A stretch of 64,000 nt of DNA from Nothobranchius furzeri (lineage: Eukaryota; Chordata; Actinopteri; Cyprinodontiformes; Nothobranchiidae), in contig NC_091756.1 in the NCBI RefSeq assembly GCF_043380555.1, forward strand, positions 50,303,341-50,367,340. Reading direction: 5' to 3'. The position numbers were made by a program, and so were the translations under genes. A model generated the notes under the pieces. The model saw only the letters and a program-made list of their open reading frames with translations, had not been told where the DNA came from and ran no database searches. Positions 14,501 to 28,556 of this stretch are shown piece after piece; position 1 is the stretch's first letter; each line of letters starts with the position of its first letter.

Positions 14501-17500
14501 TGTGTACATTGGACACAGTGATGATCTGAAATACAAGATTTCTGCACACAGAAAAATCATTGCAAAAACTTTCAACTTTAAAAATTGATTCAGCTGTGTG
14601 AAAATTTAATTGCAAGCTTGAGCTTAATGTTTCAGCATAGATGCAACAGGAAACCATGATTTTGATTTAGCAGTATGATTTAATAAGGACTGCCTTTATT
14701 AAGGCTTTAATTTGAGTAAATATGAACTGAAAATGACTAAATACATTTTTTCCAAATAAATCTGGAATGTTTGGAATACATGTTTTAAATAATAATAATA
14801 ATAATAATTGTTGTTGTATTATTATTACTAGTTTTATTTATTTACTTTATTATTTCTTTAATTTGCATTATTTCATAATCACCCTCATTGCCTCTGGTGA
14901 ATAAAAGAAACGCAGAGATGTATTTTTTTTTTCTTGGCGTGGTAGTTAAAAGCTTAAAAAAGTGGTATTAAATGTATGAAATTTGCATCTTCAAGCATCT
15001 TTTTAACCAGGTTGGTTATATTTTTAGGTGAATACAAGGTGCTCAGTTAATCCATCCATCCATTTTCTGAACCCGCTCTGTCCACACAGGGTCGCGGTGG
15101 TGGTGGTGGTGGTGGTGGTGGGGGGGGGGGGTGCTGGTGCCTATCTCCAGCGGTCAATTGGCAATCAGGCAGGGTACACCCTGGACAGAGAGCCAGTCCA
15201 TCGCAGGGTGTGCTCAGTTAATAACTTATAAATTAGATTTCAAATAACCGGAGCATCCCAGATTGGTAAACTGCAATAAAAGTAGCCAAACTAAAAGTTA
15301 GAAAGAGGGAAAACTAATTATGCAACTTTGTATTGAAATAAGTTAATAGAAAATACAAATGGAAAAAGAAAACTTAACTAAACCTACAGAGTACAAATAA
15401 AATGAGGATAAATTGTTCATCTTAAAAGTAGGGATGCACAAAATATCAGTATCGGCTGATGTTAGTCATTTTTTAACACATCAGTATCGGTCCGATGAAT
15501 AAAACCGAGCCGATATTAACAACTGTTTTTTTTTTTTCAATCTTGTTTCCATTTGTTTATCTGTTTCAGAGAGTGAGGGTGTGCCGTATATTAGTTTAGT
15601 CATGTGACAGTGATTGTAATCATCTCAGAAGCGTGTGTGTTGTGTGTAAATAATAATGTAAATCCAGCTTTAATAATTTTCATTCTATACAAAATCTGTT
15701 GATTTTAGAAGCATTAATTATTCATATATCAGTTATCGGACATAACAGTGATCCTAATATTGGTTATCGTTATTGGCCCAAACATCTCATATCGGTGCAT
15801 CACTACTTAAAGGGGCATTATGGAAGTTTGACAGCCAAAACATGTATAGAAATAATAAATGTCTTATTCATACATTCTCCTGCAATGCCCTGGTCCTGTA
15901 GAATGAGCCCTGGCATTTTTACTGTGATTGCCTGCTCGGGTCGAGCAGGCTGCTTCATGCACGTTCACGCTCAGGCATAGCCCGTAGCATTTACTATCAG
16001 TACAGCATGCGCGCCTCGTGCACGAGCCTACTATTGAAGCTGCCGTTACACTTTTGGCCTGAGGGGGCAATAAAAATTCAAAAGTCCGTAAAGTCCCTTT
16101 AAGTGTTTGTAAAGATTGGACCCTTGTTTAACAATAGAAGTCTGTTTTTACTCGAGGCACAAACCTCTTTACTAATGATTGTAATGAAAGAGCCTGATGC
16201 TGTTGGATGAAGGACAGAGACATACAGATGTAAAATCAGAAGTGATGCTGGTGCCAACTGCACAATCTTAAATCTGCTGAATGTGAGACTGCAAAAACTG
16301 CTGAAGGGACAAAAGTGAGAGTACCAGCGATGTGAAACATTCAAAAGCAAAACAAAAATAAACCATTTAAAATTTGATTTCGTCTGATAAAATAAATTCT
16401 GGGATCTTTGTCCAATCCTGTTTTTTAACCTTGTCACAGCCACCGGCGACTGCTGTTGACAGGAACCCCTCTGCAGAACAGCCTAATGGAGCTCTGGTCA
16501 CTCATGCACTTCCTGATGCCCCACGTCTTCCAGTCTCACCGCGAATTCAAGGAGTGGTTTTCCAACCCGCTGACGGGAATGATCGAGGGGAGTCAGGAGT
16601 ACAACGAGGGCCTGGTGAAGAGGCTCCACAAGGTGCTGAGACCATTTCTGCTCAGGAGGATCAAGGCAGACGTCGAGAAGCAGATGCCCAAGAAATACGA
16701 GCATGTGGTTCGCTGTCGCCTCTCCAAGAGGCAGAGGTTTCTCTATGACGACTTCATGGCTCAAGCCTCGTGAGTTCCTGAATGATTATGTTCAAAAGAA
16801 GAACATTAATATTGAATGAAATAGCTTTGTAAATAAGGGTGATGCTCAACAGGAATATTTAATGTCATGTTTTATAAGTGATTCTTTTTAACAAACGTAC
16901 ACCCACTTTACCTTGATGTTTCGTTTCTCCTGCAAACATTATTTGTTTATTTGATCTAAGCTATCTTGTTATCCATTTCATTGTCAGGACTCGGGAAACA
17001 CTGGCCAGCGGTCACTTCATGTCTGTGATTAACATCCTCATGCAGCTCCGTAAGGTGTGCAACCATCCTAACCTGTTTGACCCTCGTCCAATCCAGTCGC
17101 CCTTCATTACGCAGCCCATTATTTTCCGCACAGCCTCCCTGGTGCAGGACGCTCTGGATGTTCCTCCTCTAAAGGTTGGCAGCAAAGAAAATTTAGAAAA
17201 ATATAAAATAAATGAAGCATAAACGTTTTCCAAGAGTAGCAACCCCCCATCTTCTATATCTTTTGCAGCGCTGCGATCTTTCCATGTTTGATTTTGTTGG
17301 CTTGGAGAGTCGCGTGTCCCGTTACCAGGCAGATGCCTTTCTACCTCGCCACAAGGTCAGCCGCCAGCTAATCCAGGAGATAGTGGAGTCTCCTGAACCC
17401 CCTCCGAGACCTAAACCGGTCCGCATGAAAGTCAACAGGTATGAGCTGTAGCTACAGTATTCAGCCATATATTTTTTGCAGCAGATCTCAGTCTGGTCAG

Positions 17501-20500
17501 ATTGAATGGACTTCAGCATTATTTAACCTAACTCAGTATGTCATCCATCATATGTCATGAAGACATCCGTCATGACGTATGAAAACTGTCCTAAATAAAT
17601 AATCAAAATGTGGCTTAAGCTATCTTGAATCTGGTGTTCAAGTCATTAAGAATAAAAAAAGTGTAATACAAGAGCCCTACGAGTGAATCCATGAGTTGAT
17701 GAGTGTAAAACAAATATTCCTTTTTCATCTTAGAACGTTTCAACCACCTCCCAAAGGTGATAATCGATCCGTTGTGCTGATGAACAAACCCACCTGCTCA
17801 GTTCCGCCTGCAGCTCAGACCCCTAAATCCCCTCCGGTCTCCGAGATCTCCTCAGCTCCAGCACCTCCTCCTGCAGTTCAGCAAGGCAAGTAAAAATAAA
17901 TAACAATGACTAAACAAAAAGCATTAATGGTTTCAGGAAGAAAATACCTTTAAAAATGATACCAGATGAAGGTGCAGTTTTACACGGCCATCATTGAGTC
18001 CATCCTCACCTCCTCCATCACTGTGTGGTACACTGGAGCCACAGTGAGGGACAAAAATAGACTGCAGCGCATTGTGCGCTCTGCTGAGAAGGTGATTGGC
18101 TGCAGCCTTCCATCTCTCCAGGACCTGTACGTCTCCAAAACTCGGGGGCGTGCAGGTCGGATAGCAGCTGACCCTTCTCACCCGGATCGCAGACTTTTTG
18201 AGCCGCTTCCCTCAGGCAGGAGGTTACGGTCAATCCAGACCAGAACCTCCCGCCATTAGAACAGCTTCTTTCCATCTGCCGTTAGACTTGTGAACAGCTT
18301 ATAAACACACAACCGTGCTCGTCTTCGGTACTTGACATAACGTCACGTTATCGGCCATATTACCATTACCTGCCATTTTTATAGCAAAGTTTTATGCTAG
18401 TTTATTATATTTTATTCTACTTTATTCTATTTTTAATTATATTATTCATGTTATATGTAGCACGTTAGTACCGAAGCAAGTTCCTAGTTTGTGAATTGTT
18501 TGTTCACTGACAATGGCAATAAACCTAATCTGATTCTGATCTGATTCTGATTGAGTAATTGTGTCAGTAGTTGTATTTTACGTGGCATGCTAACTGATTT
18601 ATTTATTTTTTTATTAAAGTGGTGTGTTCTGTGGCCTCCATACCCCCACCTCGCCTTCTGGTGAATCCTGCTCCTCAAACAGCTGTGAGATCCAGCACCC
18701 CAAAACCAGTGTTGACTGTGAGACCTCCCAGTGTTCCTGGTGCAGCCAGTGTTCCAGCTCACCCAAGTCCAAACCCCGGCAGCATCATGCCCCAGCGAGT
18801 TTTACTCAGTCCTGACATGCAAGCAAGGCTGCCTTGTGAGTTCATAGATTTTTGTGAAGTTTTATCTTCTTAAAACTTTTATTTTGATGCAGCTCAATTT
18901 GTGTGGGTGTGACGTCTTCTTACCTATCTTTTTCTTTTGAAGCGGGTGAGGTGGTGAGCATTGCCCAGCTGGCCTCTTTAGCAGGGCGACCGGTGTCATC
19001 GTGTCAGGGTAGCAAACCCGTCACCTTCCAGCTTCAAGGAAACAAACTGACTCTGTCTGGAGCTCATATCCACAAAGTCCCAGCAGCTGTCCCACGCCCT
19101 GTTCAAGGTTGGTGTTACACAGCAACTTTGGGGCTGCCTTGCACCTTTCAGCTGAGGCTTACAGCTGTGCTTTGTCAAAAAATAATCCCACATCTAAAAT
19201 GGTGCCTGTGATTCCTTTATGTTACTAATTATTCTTACTTGCAATCAGTCTGATTATTTAGGTCACAGAGCAGAATTGAGATCACTATTGAGGGATTTTA
19301 AGAATGTTTTAACTCACAATGCTAGTTGGATACATTCACTAACTGTGTTTTATGCTAAGCTAAAGAAGTACAGCTGGGTCAGGAGAATGACTGGGCTGGT
19401 TAAAAATAGTTGTTTCCCCACTTATCTAACTCTGGGAAATATGTCAACCCACAAAATTTCAATTTTGGGTGGAATATCCCTTTAGCCTAACACGGGAACA
19501 TTTTCAGGGAAAACACCAAAATGCCAAGATGGCGGGAATAAGGAGAATAATAGTTTTTAGGTTTTAAAATAGTTTCTAGGCAAAATTTGGAGACTTGACA
19601 GGTGTGATCCTGAAATTGTTTATGAGCAATCAATGAAGGATTTCACATCCATATTAGAGGTGGGAATCTTCGGGAACATCACGATTCGATTACGATTCAG
19701 GAAGCTCCGATTATTGATGCATCTTTCTCCTCCCTCACCTGGCTGTCAAGTGATTACGTGGTACTTGATAAAAACATTTATAATGATGAAACATTAATTT
19801 ACTTCCAATATCTTTCATTAACATAAGTGTCAGTGCAATGTTTTAAAGAAAAGAAGTGCTGTCATTAACGGCTTCCAAACAAAATAATGCTGGATGTCCA
19901 ATTAATTTGAACATGAATAACTGTTCTTTTTCAAAAAATAAATACGATTAGACAACAAAATTTTGAGTATAAATACCCTTGACAAGAACTTGAATTAAAT
20001 GTATAAATGCATAAAACAGGAACAAAATAGCATACAGACGCAAATCTTTCGCCATAAAACTTGCTATGTGCTTTGTAATTCTGTTCGCCCTTTCCGAGTT
20101 TGGTGGAAATTTTAACAAACGCCTGCTCAATAGTTTTCTGGTTGGTGGCGGCAGCCGCAGCTACCGGTGTCTGTTTCTCCTCCTCCGGGTGAAAACGATC
20201 AATGTGGTTTCTCATGTTTTTTGTGTTTCCAAAATATTTCAGTATTTTTTTACACAACTTTAATACCGTATGGCTTTTGTCCAGGTCCCTTTCCCCCTCA
20301 AACTCATAAAAACCAAAGTAATTCCATACGCTTGCTTTTAATGTTGGTGGTGCTGGCCCTATTCCTCAGTCAGCCATGTTGTCCCGTGCATACTGTAACC
20401 TTTCTGTCCAAGCACCAGACTTCCTTTTAGCTGAGTTCCTCTTTTAGCGCCTCATCATTAATAAAATAGATTTTTTACTTTTTTTAAATTGATAATCGTT

Positions 20501-20964
20501 CGTGTTCTCATCTCGATGGATCTAAAAACCAAGTTTATCTCCCACCCCAATCCAAACTACCTGTAATGAGAACAACCACTCAAAAATGTCTATTTAATAA
20601 AAAAAAATCACAATTGAGCATTAAGACCTGCAGTGTGAACATAGTCTTATTTATATGAATTCTCTGTTTATTTACATCAGCAGCATAAAACATAACTTTT
20701 GTGGTAAATCAAGGTGTCGAATCAAGCAGGAAACTACTGAAATAAACATGTAAACTAAACAGAGAAAATATCCATTTACAGTATCAAATCAAATTAAATC
20801 AACTTTATTTATAAAGCACTTTTCATACAAAAAAAATGCAACTCAAAGTGCTTCACAGATTAAAATGGCCCCACAGATCCCATATTCCCATCCCAGTCCC
20901 CCTCCCCAAGTATAAAACAATTGACAATTACACTTCCCCTCCCGCAACCAATTTCCAAGGTGAA

Positions 20965-21021
<57 letters not shown>

Positions 21022-24000
21022 ACACACACGCAGAGCGAGCAAATCCAGAGTAGATTTAAGTCTACTGTTAAAATCACTGAAGATAAAATCACAGGGGGCA
21101 TTTAAATTCATAGGAGGCATCTTTTTAAAAGTTTCCAGAAAACCAGCAGCCACTTCAGGGGTTAGATGGCGTTTCATGACAGTTCTCACAGAAGTCTCCT
21201 GCTGAATTATGCTGGTGATGTTACAAAACACACAGAAATGATCTGAGATCGCTAAATCCACGACAGAGGACACACCGGTGGACAGACCATACGTGATGAC
21301 CAAGTCCAGGGTGTGTCCTCTGTTGTGGGTTGGTTGTGCAACCAACAGTAGTGACTTCACATTTATTTATGTTGACACTGTTTGATCAGATTGTTTAAAA
21401 GTTACTTTGAATGATGCTACTGCAAAAAGTTAATTTAGAGAATTTGGTTAGCTCTTACTCTAACATTTCATTCAGGACGTTTCCTTTAGTTACATTTCTT
21501 ACTCTGTGATTGCTGGCAGTGGCACCCCGCCATCTTCACACGAAGAAGCTGTTATAGAAAAAGAATGAAAGGACTGGTTTTCTCGTCTCTGCAGGTAATG
21601 TGATGCACCTGGTGTCTAGTGGGGTGCAGCATCACCTCATCAGCCAGCCTGCACAACTGACTGTGCAGACAACAACCAGTGCACATGCTGCAAACACACC
21701 TGCTGCTTCTTCTGTAAACAAGCTGCCACTCAGTGCCTCACCTCAAGGTATCTTAAAAATGTTACCATCTTATTGACATTCAGCCACTCCCCTCACAATT
21801 TTAAATCCCAAAAATTTTCATCATTTAACCTGTTGGAGATAATTTAAGCTTCCTTTGATTTCAGTATCCTCTTCTATGGTGAGCAGCCCTGGAGTGGTGA
21901 AGATCGTTGTACGTCAGTCAGCAGGCAAGGAGGGCGGACCCGTGCCCACGCTGGCAGTGGCCCCTTCCCCACGTGTTGCTCCCCAGGCACCAGCCCCATC
22001 CCTGCACCCACACACTAACACTACACCTGTCAGAAACACAGTGCCGCTACAAATTGCCCCACGCACACCTGGTCCTGCTACTGCCCACTACACCATAGCT
22101 CCTCTCAGACACCCAGGTTCAACCCCAAACCAGCCCCAAGCCCCCCGTCCTGTTCTCAAAGTAGTGCAGCCACCTCCACCCAGTACAGTGCAGCCAGGTG
22201 AGAGTGCTCGCTTCATTCAACTCTCCTCTCCCAGCTTTATAAGCATGTCTACAAGCAAATCCTCTTCCTTCAAGCCTTTTCCAGCGGTTTAAAACCTGAT
22301 CAGGTTTTATGTTTTTTAGTCACTCAGAAGACACGTTGGTAAAATATGTTCGTATAACCCATATGTTTTTTTCTTCAACCTTCCTGATTACCAAGAAATT
22401 GATTCTCTGAAATGAAGCCAAAAATATTAATAATTAAATAATATTAAAACCACTACTAGTTTTGATTTTACATGGATTGTCTGCGTTGCTCTTTATTCTG
22501 TCCTCAGTTCCACCTCAAGCAGCTGCATCTGTGTCCAAGTCCTCAGCAGCACCACGGGACAGTACCAGCAGCTGTCAAACACCAGTTTCCACAAAGTCGA
22601 AGCCCACTGTGCGTCCAAAACCTAAACCTCCACCCAGGAGGCTACCCCGTCCACCTCCTCGCTCACCTTTCTATGTGGTAAGACTCAAACCTCAGCTAAA
22701 AATCCACATTTACTCATACGTAGAAATTTGTTTATAAACTTTAAAATTAACATAATGACATGTTAAATGATAAATGAGGCGCATTTGTATAGTGCCTCTC
22801 AGAGTAAGAACTCCAAAGCGCTTTACACTACAGTGTATCATTCATCCATTCACACACTGATGGTGATGAGCTACAATGTAGCCACAGCTACCCTGGGGCG
22901 CGCTGACAGAGGCGAGGCTGCCGAGCACAGGCGCCACCGGTCCCTCTGACCACCACCAGCAGGCAAGGTGGGTTAAGTGTCTTGCCCAAGGACACAACAG
23001 CAGAATTCTCTGTCCGGAGCCGGGATCGAACCTGCAACCTTTCGATTACTGGACAACCCGCTCAACCTGTTGAGCTACTGCTGCCCCCAAAGAAACAGAT
23101 TATTGTGACAAATCAAACCAAGTCTGAAGCTTTAAAGTACATTTTAGGGTTAGTTTACCTGTATTACAATTTCCTGGCAGGTTTGTGCAGGAAGTTGTGT
23201 TATTGTTAATTGATCGACACTGCAGAGAAATAGGTGGTATATTCGTCCAGCTTTTGGACCAATATGAGCCAGGTGCTGCTGTGAATGCCATTTGAGGTTA
23301 TAGAACTTTAAAAGTTACTGTTTCCTTCACTCGTTCACATGTTAAGATCTCTGTTAACTTCTGTTCAGTCTCTATTATATTTTTAAGCCTCAGTAGCTGT
23401 TGCAATCCTATTACTAAGTGTCCAGGGCCTCTTGTATCAAACATTTGTAGGAGCTGTTCTGTATTCCTTCGAACGAATTAAATTTGAATGTTCGTATGAA
23501 CGGCTAAAATCCTGATTTATGAAAGCGATGATAAATCCCAACTGCGCTTACTCAGGTGCTTGTGTTCGTTCACCATCATTTACATACAGAAATGCCCTCA
23601 ATTAGAGACATCCCAGCATTCTTCCCAGGAAAAAAACAACAACTTCATTGACAGCGAGATCAAGGCACTGTTCGCTGAAGTAAAAAAGAGCCAAACATGT
23701 TGCAGCGGAGGTAAACACAGTTGGGACAGAGGAGTTGTCATGGTTAGAAATTAAGAAAAAATTATTCCTAATAAAACTGAACATGAAAAAATGTGGAGTA
23801 ATGGATCAAATGTTCTGTTGTGTTATTTAGGGCTGGGCGATATGGCCTATAATTAATATCACAATATAATGAGGATTTCACCTCGATAACGATAAATGGA
23901 CGATAACTACAGGTGTGCGCAGGAACAAAAGTTGTCCACTAGATGCTGCTCGTACAAACGTCTGAGACTTTCTTGTATTTAGGAACATTTCTAAACACAT

Positions 24001-27000
24001 TAACAAAATTGGTGACCGAAAGAACGAGATCGCGGAAACAAGCGGCCTAAATGAGTGGCTTCACAGAGTGGCTGGGCTCTCCCTTACCCCTCCTTTCAAC
24101 CGGAGCCGTCAGCAGCGCAAGTCGGCCGCGTCTCAGGAGCAGCATGTCGCGGCCCTTACGCACCGGTTCTATTTTCTACGCGCTACGCCTCTGAAACGGG
24201 TCAAGTTCAACATTTTTGGGGAAGGAAAGACAGGAAATCGGATGCAGAAACGGAGCGAAGCTTCCCGAGATTTTCAGAATAAAGAAACATACTGCCTTCT
24301 GGTTGCTTTACTTAAGTCGAGAAGGATAACGCATAGAGTGACGTATCTGCGGTTTTGGGGCAAGATGGTGAGTTATGTGAGCCATGTTGTAGTTTTCGCC
24401 TGCTTGTTGTTGTGTTTACTGACGAAGTCACTTGTGATTTTGCTAATGTTGCGTGACCGTGCTCCGTCAGTGACAGCTGCTCCCCTGTTGCTTCGCGTCT
24501 CGTGGGAAAGGCCGAGCAGCAGCATACGCGAGCAAGACGTGCTGCTGCGGTAACTTGCTGCTGACTGCTCCAGTGGAAAGGAGGAGTTAGACATAGGGTG
24601 AGAAGCTCGGTCATCCGGGAGGGTCTTGGAGTAGATTCGCGGCTCCTCCACATCGAGAGAAGCCAGTTGAGGTGGCTCGGGCATCTGGTCAGGAGGCCTC
24701 CCGGACGCATCTCTGGTGAGGCCTTCTGGGCACGTCCAACCAGGAGGAGGCCTAAAGGGAGACCCAGGACACGATGGAGGGACTATGTCTCTCACCTGGC
24801 CAGGGAACGCCAGGGAACGCCTTGGGACTCCCCTGGAATAGCTGGCCCAAGTGGCTGGGGAGAGGGAAGTCTGGGCCTCATGACTTATGCTACTGCCCCC
24901 GCGACCCGACTCTGGATAAGCGGAAGAAGATGGGTGGTTTAACAAAATTGTAAATGCCACACAATGCGTGAAATTATTCCTACTCGCCAAATACGCACTG
25001 ACCTGTGTGTAAGTAAGGTTGATGAATGAGGGCCCATGTTGATAGTTTGTCCCACCTCACCTAGAATCTGATTTATGAAACAGACATTTTGTAAAGTTGG
25101 TAAAAACATGACCAGTTTTTCTTCCAGCCTCTCACCTACTTCTTTTTTCTCCTTTTTGACAGCCATGGCTATCTGAAAGCCTCAAACAGCAGCACCAGAG
25201 CCGACTGGATTTCATCTGTCAGGTCAACGAACGCCGATGTGGAGCAAAACCTGTGTATGGTCGAGAGGTTCTGGACTTTCTGACTTTTCTTCCCGGTCCT
25301 GATCCATCCCCGGCAATGCCGAAGGTTGCCGGGGAGTGGAGCCGCTCAGGCCACAGCAGCTGTTTGTTCACATGTTGGCAAAACAGGAACAACCACTGGT
25401 TTCAGAGTTCTGCTTTAAGTGGAGCCATCAACGGCATCGAGGAAAGACTGGAGCTCCTCAGTGAAATAATAGACCGGTAGATTATTGGTTAAATGTTTTC
25501 TAAGTGACAAAATTTGTGTCATCAGAAGAGTTTGTAAAGCTGCCGTTTTTCTAGGTTTGTTTTTGCGATTCCTCCTGTGGAGGCTCCTCGGATCTCCATG
25601 CACTGCTGCCATCCTTCGCCATCTCTAAGCCACAAACAGGCAGTCTTCTCCTCCGTGCTATCAGCTCAGGTCGCTCCGCTCACCTGCAGCCTCCACCGCA
25701 TCCATTGCAACATGAGGACTCAGTTCCCTGACCTGAGACTAATTCAGTATGATTGTGGTGAGTCATCAACAGAAACGATCAGTCTTCATTTGACATTTAT
25801 CCCAAGTTATTTTCAGTAGCCCTGCTGGTTCTTAATTACAACATGCAGGAGAGATGTATTCAGCAGCTTTATGAAATGCAAGGAAAAAACTGAGCCTTTG
25901 AATAAAGTGTAGATAAAACTCTTGACTTTATGCTAACAAGCTGTGTTTACTCAGGTGTTTGGAAAGTTCTGCAAGTTCACTTTTTTCCAGTAAAGTCACC
26001 TGAGCCAAAAAAAAAAAAAAGTAGCAATCGTTTTTAATAGTCGTTTTGTTCCCATTGGCTCAAATTTGATTTGTGCTTAAAAAACTAAAGTTTTACCAAA
26101 GTGTTTTTAAAGAGGTAGAGCAGGAGATGAGTTGGCCTTGGGTCTTGTAGAAAAAGGTTTTCAGCATTTTTCTGATGAAATGATCCAGTTTCATATAATT
26201 TTCATTGAGTTTCACTGCAAATTTACAAGTTTTCTAATATTCATTATGCTTGTCTGATGCAGGTTGCATCCAGATTTGTTTTTTTCACATAAAAACAAAC
26301 TGACTTCATTTTTTACTTACTGTAAAATCCTAATTTTAAACACCTCTACTCTTTCAGGCTCATTGAGTTTTGTGATGGGTATTTGATCTATTAAACAAAC
26401 TTATTTTGTTTCTGCAGCAGGCACAAAATAACTGCAGAAAGGTAGAGATCAAACATAGAAACAAAAGAAGTGGTTCTACACTTAATAAGGTGCCAGCTAT
26501 CAAAAAGAAAACGAATCTCTTGTGTTCTGTTTTCTTAAAAATGTCATTTGTTTGCAGGTAAACTTCAGACTCTCCACACTTTGCTAAGAAAACTGAAGTC
26601 TGGAGGCCACAGAGTGCTGATCTTCACTCAGATGACGCGTATGTTAGATGTGTTGGAGCAATTTCTCAACTACCACGGGCACATCTACCTCCGTCTGGAT
26701 GGCAGCACCCGAGTGGAGCAGAGACAGGTATTTTTTTTTTATATATAGTCTTGGGGTCAAATAAAACATCCTGGATGTCCTTGTGATGCTAACTGTTTGT
26801 TCACCTTCTGTTATAGGCCCTGATGGAGCGCTTCAATGCAGATAGACGCATCTTCTGCTTCATTTTGTCTACTCGAAGTGGGGGTGTTGGAGTTAATCTG
26901 ACGGGGGCTGACACTGTAGTCTTCTACGACAGCGACTGGAATCCCACCATGGACGCCCAGGCACAAGACCGCTGCCACCGTATCGGTCAGACCCGAGATG

Positions 27001-28511
27001 TCCACATCTACAGGTGACTTGTGTACACACACAAAATCAGAACTTACCCCATAAAGGCCTTTTTTTACTGATTTAAAACCATACTCTCAACAAATAACAA
27101 ATGCAACAGTTGTTTTGTTTGTTCTTTTTGCACAAATGGCTTTACAGAATTTGTGTAGAAACATTGTGAGGAAAAATAAAACTTTTAATATAAAAAGAAG
27201 CCTTTAAGGCATAATTTTTTTTTAAGAAATATATTTTTCCGGTTACAAAATCTGATCTGATCCAATCAATCCTGTCAGGGCAGATTGAACTCAAACATAA
27301 TAAAATTTGGTGTCTGACAGAAATAATAGCGAAAAAGAAATTTTATAACTACAAGCAGGGAGGATCCAACCATCTCTTACCTTTGATGACTGCTGCTGCA
27401 CAATTCACAAGAATGTGTTGGTTTAAACTGCACAGAAACTTTAAGGAATTGTAGTATAGGGTTGTTGAGGTGGATGAAAGGATCGGTTATTAAGGAAATA
27501 TTATGGAAATACCAGCAGCTGGTGCTCAAAAAAGGGAAAGGAGTTGTGAACCAGGAAGCAGCCTTGCAGCTTCTCCAACACGTACAAGACACGACAGCAG
27601 ACAACGTTGGCTACTCTCAAGCAGTCTGATCAGCTGTTGGCTGCTGCTCACAGATAAGACGGGTTTTATTTGTTTTATCTGATGCTTTTAATCTTATAAA
27701 AAAAACTGAAAAGTTTTTGGGATGTTGCACTTTGTTGCTGAAATTTTGAAGCTTAATATTTTAGGTTCAGGTTCCTTATTGTATCACTGTTTAGTTAATA
27801 TTCTGGTTGTAAATATACAACTAAATCACAAACATGCATAATATGGGAGAGAAAAAAAGAATATTTCTTATTCCATGCTGTCGTTCTTTTTTTTAAACAC
27901 AGAAACGGTTTCGTTAGCTGTTTTGTCGCTATGTTTCGCCGGCACCGTTTCTGTGTTTAAAAAAAAGAACGACAGCATGGAATTAGAACTAATACACAGC
28001 AAGAACACACCTAAGATGTTCAAAGAGAATATTTCTTGTTTCATGTTAGAAAATCAAACCCTGTTTTCTGTTTACAGGTTGATCAGTGAGCGTACAGTGG
28101 AGGAAAACATCCTGAAGAAGGCCAACCAGAAGAGGATGCTGGGAGATATGGCCATCGAAGGAGGAAACTTCACCACAGCTTTCTTCAAAGAGGTACCTTT
28201 GACATGTTTTGCGTGCGTGCGCGTACGTACTGGTCTATACATCAAAGTGAGAACCAAAACAAGAGTTTACCTGCAAACTGAGGACGTTGGTAACAAAGTG
28301 AGGACATTTTGCTGGTCCTCACTTTGGGACAATGTTACAGAGCTCTACTGGTTAGTTTTAAGAGGTGTGGTGTGAATTAAGTTTTAGATGAGGTTAGGGT
28401 GAGGAGTAGACTGGTTAGGGTTAGATGTGGGGTTAGGGTTAGGTGTTAGGCACAATCCAGTCACTAAAATGAATGGAAGTCAATGACGGGGCCTCACAAT
28501 GAATGCTAGAC

Positions 28512-28556
<45 letters not shown>

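Noticed and set aside
20843..21105. Frames made of Cys-Val or Thr-His dipeptides
   Set aside because: Translations of a (CA)n microsatellite.
22198..22292. Read-through of the srcap exon ending at 22197
   Set aside because: Donor GTGAGA is strong and the next exon joins in the right phase; the extension ends quickly in a stop.
23020..23087. tRNA gene suggested by A and B boxes on the - strand
   Set aside because: Head of a SINE: repeated several times in the window with the same body and tail, and no clean cloverleaf.
27870..27983. CRISPR-like or bacterial terminator hairpin
   Set aside because: Eukaryotic intron context, a single inverted repeat, no array.
28380..28450. Interstitial telomere or chromosome fusion point from TTAGGG-like units
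   Set aside because: Units are few, imperfect and part of a common dispersed fish repeat with a (TG)n tail.
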